A DNA stretch of 11,038 nt. It comes from Micavibrio aeruginosavorus. GTDB taxonomy: Bacteria; Pseudomonadota; Alphaproteobacteria; Micavibrionales; Micavibrionaceae. The stretch spans positions 1 to 11,038 of the forward strand of contig QFOT01000062.1 in NCBI GenBank assembly GCA_003241285.1. Reading direction: 5' to 3'. The notes under the pieces are model-generated. The model was not told where the DNA came from, made no database searches, and worked only from the letters and a program-made list of their open reading frames with translations. Below, one piece after another: positions 6,637-11,038 of the stretch. The translations under genes were made by a program, and so were the position numbers. The stretch's first letter is position 1. Each line of letters starts with the position of its first letter.

Positions 6637-7502
6637 CCTTACAGGCCTGTCTTTTTGATGGATGTCTAGGCCCTGCACAAGGCCCGAGGATTTGCGGCAA
6701 TTCATTTGCCGATATTCGCGCGTGTCCAAGTTGCGGAATGCAAAGAATTGATCCTCCTCGTTCACAAGACCAGCTTGACGCTCTTCACTCTGATCCAGCT
6801 TATTTTAATCATCCTTATTTTACCGCCCGGCGAACTCTCGATGATTCAAAGAGGCTGGAATCTTATAGATTTATTATTCATGAACTTTTTCCTGAAGGTG
6901 TACCAGAAGGTGCTCGCTTGCTTGACGTTGGATGTGACACAGGAGCTTTTCTTGATGTTGCAAGAAAAGATTTCGGCATGTCAGTGGCGGGCGTCGAAAT
7001 ATCTCATACCTCCGCAGAAATCGCCAAGGCCAAAGGTTTCGACGTTTATCTTGGCAGCATCATGGACATAGAAATTCCAGAAAAATTCGATGCAATCGTT
7101 CTCAATGACGTTATAGAACATGTCGCTCATCCGGACAGGCTGGTGGAAATTCTGGCTTCTCTTTTGAAGCCGGGCGGCAGGCTCTTTATTTCTACTCCGA
7201 ATGGAGATGCCTTTATCTATACCATTGGTCAATGGCTGTTCAAACTTGCAGGCAGGATCAAGCTTTTGGATAAACTTTACCTCCCTTACCATGAATGGTA
7301 TTTCCCGACAAAAGCCCTCGCCGATCTGGTGAAACAAAAAGGTCTCAAAGTCGCAAGTCACCGTCCTGTAGAATTCCCTCTATCTGAGTTCGGTCATGGC
7401 ATTATTTTAAAAATAATCATGGCGCATATTTTCATTATCCAAAAAATATTGCATCGCCCTTCCGTACAATTCCTTATCGCACAAAAACAGGTTACATCAT
7501 GA
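6633..7502 (+). CDS. Class I SAM-dependent methyltransferase with cysteine-rich N-terminus
   Basis: This 289-residue protein begins at an ATG overlapping the amidotransferase stop (ATGA, 6633-6636). An upstream in-frame ATG at 6624 is possible but less typical. The N-terminus has Cys6, Cys11, Cys21 and a clear CPSC knuckle (31-34), resembling the small zinc ribbon in front of many glycan-cluster methyltransferases, although the first pair is CxxxxC rather than CxxC. The methyltransferase core follows: LLDVGCDTGAF (96-106, with Asp where Gly is common in GCGTG), Glu122 at the ribose position, NDVIEHV (158-164) and LKPGGRLFIS (178-187). The C-terminal 80 residues are rich in hydrophobic and basic residues and may contact the membrane or a lipid-linked substrate. 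The substrate is unknown; a sugar residue of the glycan is the likely target given the neighbours. Confidence 0.8.
   Translation: MTLQACLFDGCLGPAQGPRICGNSFADIRACPSCGMQRIDPPRSQDQLDALHSDPAYFNHPYFTARRTLDDSKRLESYRFIIHELFPEGVPEGARLLDVGCDTGAFLDVARKDFGMSVAGVEISHTSAEIAKAKGFDVYLGSIMDIEIPEKFDAIVLNDVIEHVAHPDRLVEILASLLKPGGRLFISTPNGDAFIYTIGQWLFKLAGRIKLLDKLYLPYHEWYFPTKALADLVKQKGLKVASHRPVEFPLSEFGHGIILKIIMAHIFIIQKILHRPSVQFLIAQKQVTS
7487..7502 (+). promoter_or_regulatory. Coupled translation junction ACAGGTTACA-TCATGA
   Basis: ACAGG, a seven-base spacer and then ATGA, in which the methyltransferase stop and the oxidoreductase start overlap. The same ten bases (ACAGGTTACA) recur at 9646-9655 before the next ATGA overlap, with the same spacing. 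Confidence 0.5.
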
Positions 7503-9661
7503 AAGCCGTTCTTCAGAACTTCAAAACAGGAGATATGGCGGTCGAAGACGTTCCGCCGCCGAGCCTCAAGGCAGATGGCGTCCTAGTTACCAATATAGCC
7601 TCTCTGGTTTCCGCCGGAACGGAAAAAGCGGTTATTGAACTTGCAAAGATGAATCCTTTGCAAAAAGCGAAAGCGCGCCCGGATCTTGTTAAAAAAGTTT
7701 TGTCTAAAGCAGGTCAAGATGGATTACTGGCCACGGCGCGCATCGTGATGAATTTGGTCAGCGCCCCGCTTCCGCTGGGTTATTCCTGCGCCGGAATTGT
7801 CAGCCAGGTTGGAAGCCGCGTATCAGACGTAGCGCCAGGTCAGCGCGTCGCTTGCGCGGGTCTTAACTATGCCAACCACGCGGAAATGGTTTATATTCCG
7901 CGCAATCTTATGGTTCCAATTCCAGATAATGTTTCTTATGAAGAAGCCGCTTTTGTAACCGTAGGCTCTATCGCACTTCACGGTGTCCGTCAGGCGCAAT
8001 TGACTCTCGGTGAAACCGTTGTCGTCATTGGCATGGGTCTTGTCGGACAGATTGCAGCGCAAATTTGTTCGGCTTCGGGTTGCAAGGTATTTTGTATCGA
8101 TCTCGATCCATCCAAAATAGAACTCGCCAAATCACTAGGTGCTGATGACGGCATGGCAGGCAGCGATACCGCCGCATTGAAAGCCGCCGTCATGAATTTT
8201 ACCGGCAATCACGGCGCTGATGCCGTTTTGATTACAGCTGGTACGAAAAGTAGCGGACCTATCGAACTGGCCCCTGAATTATCACGTGATCGCGCCCGCG
8301 TGGTTGCGATTGGCGATGTCGGTCATAACGTCCCTCGCCGCTCCTACTACGAAAAAGAAATCGATTTGCGCCAATCCCGTTCCTACGGTCCCGGCCGCTA
8401 TGATCCGGATTATGAGGAGCGCGGTCATGATTATCCGCTTGGCTATGTGCGCTGGACCGAAAATCGTAACATGGAAGCATTTCTCGATTTAATCGCAGCC
8501 GGGCGCGTAAAAGTAAAACCGTTATTGACGCATCGGTTTGAAATAGAAGCCGCACAGGAAGCCTATGATTTGCTTCTCGGTGAAACTAAAGAGCCATATA
8601 TAGGTATCATTCTTGATTATGATGCTGAAAAAGATCAGGAAACTTCTGTTACACTCAAAACAGTTACGCCATCACCGCAGAAAAAAGGCGGGCAGATTTC
8701 AATTGGCGTTATCGGTGCCGGACAATTTGCGCAAGGCGTCTTGCTTCCGGCCCTTAAAAATGTGAAAGGCGCTTCATTCCATTCATTCGCAACCGGCAGC
8801 GGTTTTACAAGCCTGAATGTAGCGCGCAAATATAAAGCAGAAATATGCACGTCGGATTATCGTGAAATGTTGGCAGACGCCAAAGTCGACGCTGTTCTGA
8901 TTGCTACACGCCATGACACCCATGCCGAGATAGTCAGTGCAGCCCTTAAAGCTGGCAAGCATTGCTTTGTCGAAAAACCCCTGGCAATGGATGCAGCGGG
9001 CCTTCAATCTGTCATCGAAGCCCAGAAATCAACTGGCAATATGGTACTGACAGGCTTTAACCGTCGTTTCTCTCCTTTAGCAAAACGTTTGAAAAATGAA
9101 ATGGCAGGCGCAAAACTTGTCATGCAATACCGCATCAATGCCGGGTTTATTCCAGGATCGCACTGGCATCAGGATATTGAAAACGGCGGTGGTAGAATTG
9201 TCGGTGAAGTCTGTCACTTTATCGATACGATGCAATATATATGTGGCTCTGACCCTGTTTCTGTTTTTGCAGAATCCGTAAACGATGGAAATTCACCCGC
9301 CGATCCGGATAACATTATAATCACCTTTACCTTCTCGGATGGATCAATTGGCACTATCGCTTATGTCGCGTCCGGAGATTCCGGTTTTCCTAAAGAACGC
9401 ATTGAAGTTTTCGGTGGTGGGCGTGTCGGCGTTATCGATAACTGGCGCACGCTTTTAGTTCAGGGCAATGGTCGTAAGGTTAAACAAAGATGCTGGCTGC
9501 AAGCCGAGAAAGGCCATCGCCAGGAAATGGTCGCATTTATTGACGCTGTGCGTTCGGGTCAATCGCCGATCAGTTTTGAAAGTCAAATTCTTACAACGCA
9601 GACCACTTTCGCCATTCAGGAATCTTTACGTGAAGGAAGAACTATACAGGTTACAGCATGA
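7499..9661 (+). CDS. Bi-domain oxidoreductase: MDR alcohol-dehydrogenase-like plus Gfo/Idh/MocA domain
   Basis: This 720-residue protein joins two dehydrogenase families. Residues 1 to about 375 are a medium-chain dehydrogenase with a GroES-like part and a Rossmann loop GMGLVG (178-183). Residues about 398-720 are a Gfo/Idh/MocA oxidoreductase with a second dinucleotide loop GAGQFA (406-411), the conserved EKP (492-494) and CHFID (572-576). The frame is continuous through the linker, so this is a true fusion and not two genes. The MDR half lacks the catalytic zinc set: the usual Cys is Ala in SAGTE, and the GHE motif is replaced by GYS. In the second half His573 is kept but the Asp usually four residues before it is Gly. 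Such fusions are known in polysaccharide clusters, but I know no established reaction for them; oxidation/reduction of a sugar or sugar nucleotide is likely. ATGA overlaps lie on both sides. Confidence 0.85.
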   Translation: MKAVLQNFKTGDMAVEDVPPPSLKADGVLVTNIASLVSAGTEKAVIELAKMNPLQKAKARPDLVKKVLSKAGQDGLLATARIVMNLVSAPLPLGYSCAGIVSQVGSRVSDVAPGQRVACAGLNYANHAEMVYIPRNLMVPIPDNVSYEEAAFVTVGSIALHGVRQAQLTLGETVVVIGMGLVGQIAAQICSASGCKVFCIDLDPSKIELAKSLGADDGMAGSDTAALKAAVMNFTGNHGADAVLITAGTKSSGPIELAPELSRDRARVVAIGDVGHNVPRRSYYEKEIDLRQSRSYGPGRYDPDYEERGHDYPLGYVRWTENRNMEAFLDLIAAGRVKVKPLLTHRFEIEAAQEAYDLLLGETKEPYIGIILDYDAEKDQETSVTLKTVTPSPQKKGGQISIGVIGAGQFAQGVLLPALKNVKGASFHSFATGSGFTSLNVARKYKAEICTSDYREMLADAKVDAVLIATRHDTHAEIVSAALKAGKHCFVEKPLAMDAAGLQSVIEAQKSTGNMVLTGFNRRFSPLAKRLKNEMAGAKLVMQYRINAGFIPGSHWHQDIENGGGRIVGEVCHFIDTMQYICGSDPVSVFAESVNDGNSPADPDNIIITFTFSDGSIGTIAYVASGDSGFPKERIEVFGGGRVGVIDNWRTLLVQGNGRKVKQRCWLQAEKGHRQEMVAFIDAVRSGQSPISFESQILTTQTTFAIQESLREGRTIQVTA
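9646..9661 (+). promoter_or_regulatory. Coupled translation junction ACAGGTTACA-GCATGA
   Basis: Second copy of ACAGGTTACA, again with ACAGG seven bases before an ATGA stop/start overlap. It provides the start signal of the small membrane protein within the end of the oxidoreductase gene. Confidence 0.5.
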
Positions 9662-10005
9662 CTAAGTTTGCCTTGCTTATAATAGCGTCTTTTATCGCCA
9701 CAACAGGCATTCTGTTTCTAAGAAAAGTAAAGTTTCCTGCTTTCAGCAACATTTCTGTTGAAACAGCAATTTCGTTTTTTATGCAGTCGAATTTATGGCT
9801 TGGCGTTTTCTTCTCCGGCACAGTCTTCCTGTTATACTTATGGATTCTAAGCAAGTATGAAACATCATCTGTCGTTCCAGCAATGCTCGGCCTTAATTTA
9901 GCGATGGTATCCTTATTCGCCATATTCTTCTTCGGCGAAAGTCTTACCATCATGAAATTATTGGCTTATTCTCTTATCTTTAGTGGAGTTTTACTTCTCA
10001 TATGA
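9658..10005 (+). CDS. Small four-helix membrane protein, SMR/EamA-like
   Basis: This 115-residue protein is strongly hydrophobic, with four predicted membrane helices: about 4-22, 46-65, 72-92 and 99-115. Length, helix number and the end pattern (a short FFGESL loop with Glu94 before a last helix rich in Leu, Ser and Gly) resemble the small multidrug resistance fold and the half-EamA proteins such as ArnE/ArnF, which translocate undecaprenyl-linked aminoarabinose. No conserved Glu is visible in helix 1, where SMR drug pumps carry their essential glutamate, so a drug pump is unlikely. Between an oxidoreductase and a methyltransferase gene, both joined by ATGA overlaps, I infer a role in moving a lipid-linked sugar or glycan intermediate across the inner membrane, probably as a dimer. 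The family resemblance is by fold pattern only. Confidence 0.7.
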   Translation: MTKFALLIIASFIATTGILFLRKVKFPAFSNISVETAISFFMQSNLWLGVFFSGTVFLLYLWILSKYETSSVVPAMLGLNLAMVSLFAIFFFGESLTIMKLLAYSLIFSGVLLLI

Positions 10006-10844
10006 CATTGCCTCATAAATCTGCCGCACCTGACGATATTACAGCAGTCAAACAGTACTGGAATGATAACCCGCTCGGCAGTCTCGAAAGCCCTTATGCT
10101 GTGGGCACACGTGAATTCTTCGACTGGCATCACCATGTCCGCGACTATGATGAAGGCCAATTCACTTATTCCATGTATGAATTTGAAAAACATGCAGGAG
10201 AGCGCGTCCTTGATATCGGCTGCGGTAATGGCTGGCTGGTTTGGAATTTTGCAAAGAACGGTGCAAATATTACAGGCTTAGATCTGACGCCCAATGCTGT
10301 CGAATTAACGCAAAAACGCCTTGCCGTGTATAATTTGGCGGGAACAATTCAGGTGGGAAATGCCGAACATCTCCCCTTCCCGAATGGCTCGTTTGATTAT
10401 ATGACTTCAGCTGGCGTATTGCATCATACACCAAACACTGAACAAGCTGTGTCCGAAGCTGTGCGGGTTCTGCGCGTCGGTGGCCGGGGCATGATCTCGT
10501 TTTATTATCGCCATCCTGTAATGTCACCTGCTCTATGGCCAATCACCCGTTTTTTCGTGCGCTTGTTATTTAAAACTGTACCGGGCCGCTCGCAATTCAT
10601 GACCGTAGAAACGCCGGATGACCTTGTCAGGTTATATGATGGCAATAACAATCCAATCGGCAAGGCCTATAGTCGCGCCGATATGCGCCGCATGATGCCA
10701 AACTGCAAATTTGAAAAATTTGAGATCCATTACTTCCCTACTCGGTTTTTGCTCGGTGAAAAAGCGCCTAAATTCCTGCGCGTTATTCTGGACCGAATGC
10801 TCGGCCTAATGATCTACGCTAAATTCAAGAAAATTTCGGAATGA
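10002..10844 (+). CDS. Class I SAM-dependent methyltransferase (UbiE/Methyltransf_11-like)
   Basis: This 280-residue protein has a complete SAM-binding core: VLDIGCGNG (69-77), GLDLTP with Asp94 at the ribose position, GNAEHLPFPNGSFD (119-132, the adenine-contacting strand and loop) and LRVGGRGMISF (157-167). The first 65 residues contain KQYWNDNPLGS and an aromatic His-rich stretch (DWHHHVRDYD, 41-50), an N-terminal extension often seen in methyltransferases of this type. The C-terminal half has a hydrophobic, basic segment (about 175-200) and ends in a lysine-rich tail. It differs clearly from the methyltransferase at 6633, so the two are not a recent duplication. Its start overlaps the membrane-protein stop as ATGA, and its own stop overlaps the next gene the same way. 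The target is probably a glycan or lipid intermediate, but the sequence does not say which. Confidence 0.82.
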   Translation: MTLPHKSAAPDDITAVKQYWNDNPLGSLESPYAVGTREFFDWHHHVRDYDEGQFTYSMYEFEKHAGERVLDIGCGNGWLVWNFAKNGANITGLDLTPNAVELTQKRLAVYNLAGTIQVGNAEHLPFPNGSFDYMTSAGVLHHTPNTEQAVSEAVRVLRVGGRGMISFYYRHPVMSPALWPITRFFVRLLFKTVPGRSQFMTVETPDDLVRLYDGNNNPIGKAYSRADMRRMMPNCKFEKFEIHYFPTRFLLGEKAPKFLRVILDRMLGLMIYAKFKKISE

Positions 10845-11038
10845 CAGGACAAGGTCCATATATCAATCTAGCTCTAGATCAAATGCCGCGCCTGCTTTCA
10901 CGGATGGATCGTGAGTATCCTTCCAAGACCTATGGTTGTTTCGATAGAACCTTCTGGGGATGGAAGTTTACAGATTTTTCGGGCTCCCGATTTCAGGAAG
11001 CTTTATATGCAATGACATGGTTTTATAGCCATGACATC
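10841..11038 (+). CDS. N-terminal fragment of an unidentified protein, cut by the window edge
   Basis: The ATG at 10841 overlaps the methyltransferase stop (ATGA), and the frame stays open for 66 codons to the last base. It begins MTGQGPYINLALDQMPRLL and continues with a region rich in aromatic and charged residues, including YGCFDRTFWGWK (about 33-44) and a DFSGSRFQEALYAM stretch. No signal peptide or membrane helix is visible, so a cytoplasmic protein is likely. I do not firmly recognise the family. The helical, aromatic pattern is compatible with an alpha/alpha-toroid enzyme, and heparinase II/III-like proteins often sit next to bi-domain oxidoreductases, but this is only a contextual guess. 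The perfect continuation of the ATGA pattern and codon use like its neighbours make the gene itself convincing. Confidence 0.65.
   Translation, partial: MTGQGPYINLALDQMPRLLSRMDREYPSKTYGCFDRTFWGWKFTDFSGSRFQEALYAMTWFYSHDI

Noticed and set aside
6466..6765. Minus-strand frame of 99 codons across the amidotransferase/methyltransferase junction
   Set aside because: It is antisense to two supported genes and has no motif or ribosome site worth noting.
8630..8700. Two separate genes or a frameshift at the middle of the oxidoreductase
   Set aside because: The frame is continuous through the linker without a stop, and no ribosome site stands before the second domain. MDR/Gfo fusions of this size are known.
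9651..9953. Minus-strand frame of 100 codons opposite the small membrane protein
   Set aside because: The plus-strand frame has a clean four-helix pattern and ATGA junctions at both ends. The antisense frame has neither.
1..11038. tRNA, rRNA, CRISPR, insertion sequence or phage remnants
   Set aside because: Apart from the 144-base gap at 3467-3610 and four bases between neuC and neuA, the window is fully occupied by genes, and I saw no spaced repeats, transposase motifs or structured RNA.

Overview
This window is part of a surface-glycan biosynthesis locus from a Gram-negative-type bacterium. Base composition is moderate, and every gene belongs to nucleotide-sugar or polysaccharide families typical of O-antigen, capsule or exopolysaccharide clusters. 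The style (a 636-residue AsnB-like amidotransferase, a fused two-domain oxidoreductase, very tight gene packing) would fit an alphaproteobacterium, but no marker gene fixes the taxon. There is no RNA gene, insertion sequence, CRISPR array or phage gene.

Layout. (1) 1-567, plus strand: the 3' part of a SAM-methyltransferase-like protein that enters from the left edge. (2) 564-3466, minus strand: a compact sialic-acid operon read neuB > neuC > neuA. Its products would convert UDP-GlcNAc to ManNAc (NeuC), ManNAc plus PEP to N-acetylneuraminate (NeuB), and then to CMP-Neu5Ac (NeuA). The sequences look like the true Neu5Ac type more than the legionaminic or pseudaminic type, and the operon holds no dehydratase or aminotransferase. 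(3) 3467-3610: the only real intergenic gap (144 bases), a divergent promoter region with a palindrome, a dyad and a direct repeat. (4) 3611-11038, plus strand: a long run of seven overlapping genes. They are a non-hydrolysing UDP-GlcNAc 2-epimerase (wecB-like), an asparagine-synthase-type amidotransferase, a zinc-ribbon-like methyltransferase, a 720-residue MDR plus Gfo/Idh/MocA fusion, a 4-helix SMR/EamA-like membrane protein, a second methyltransferase, and an unidentified protein cut by the right edge.

How the genes work together. The two divergent arms both start from UDP-GlcNAc and use the two different 2-epimerase chemistries: hydrolysis to free ManNAc on the left, reversible UDP-ManNAc formation on the right. 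The right arm looks like a glycan-tailoring cassette (amidation, methylation, redox, possibly membrane translocation). Five consecutive junctions are ATGA stop/start overlaps, so the genes are probably translated as one coupled unit. No glycosyltransferase, polymerase or ligase lies inside the window, so the glycan itself cannot be named from it.

The most interesting part is the amidotransferase, methyltransferase, two-domain oxidoreductase, small membrane protein, methyltransferase and unknown-protein cassette, whose product is not predictable from known pathways.
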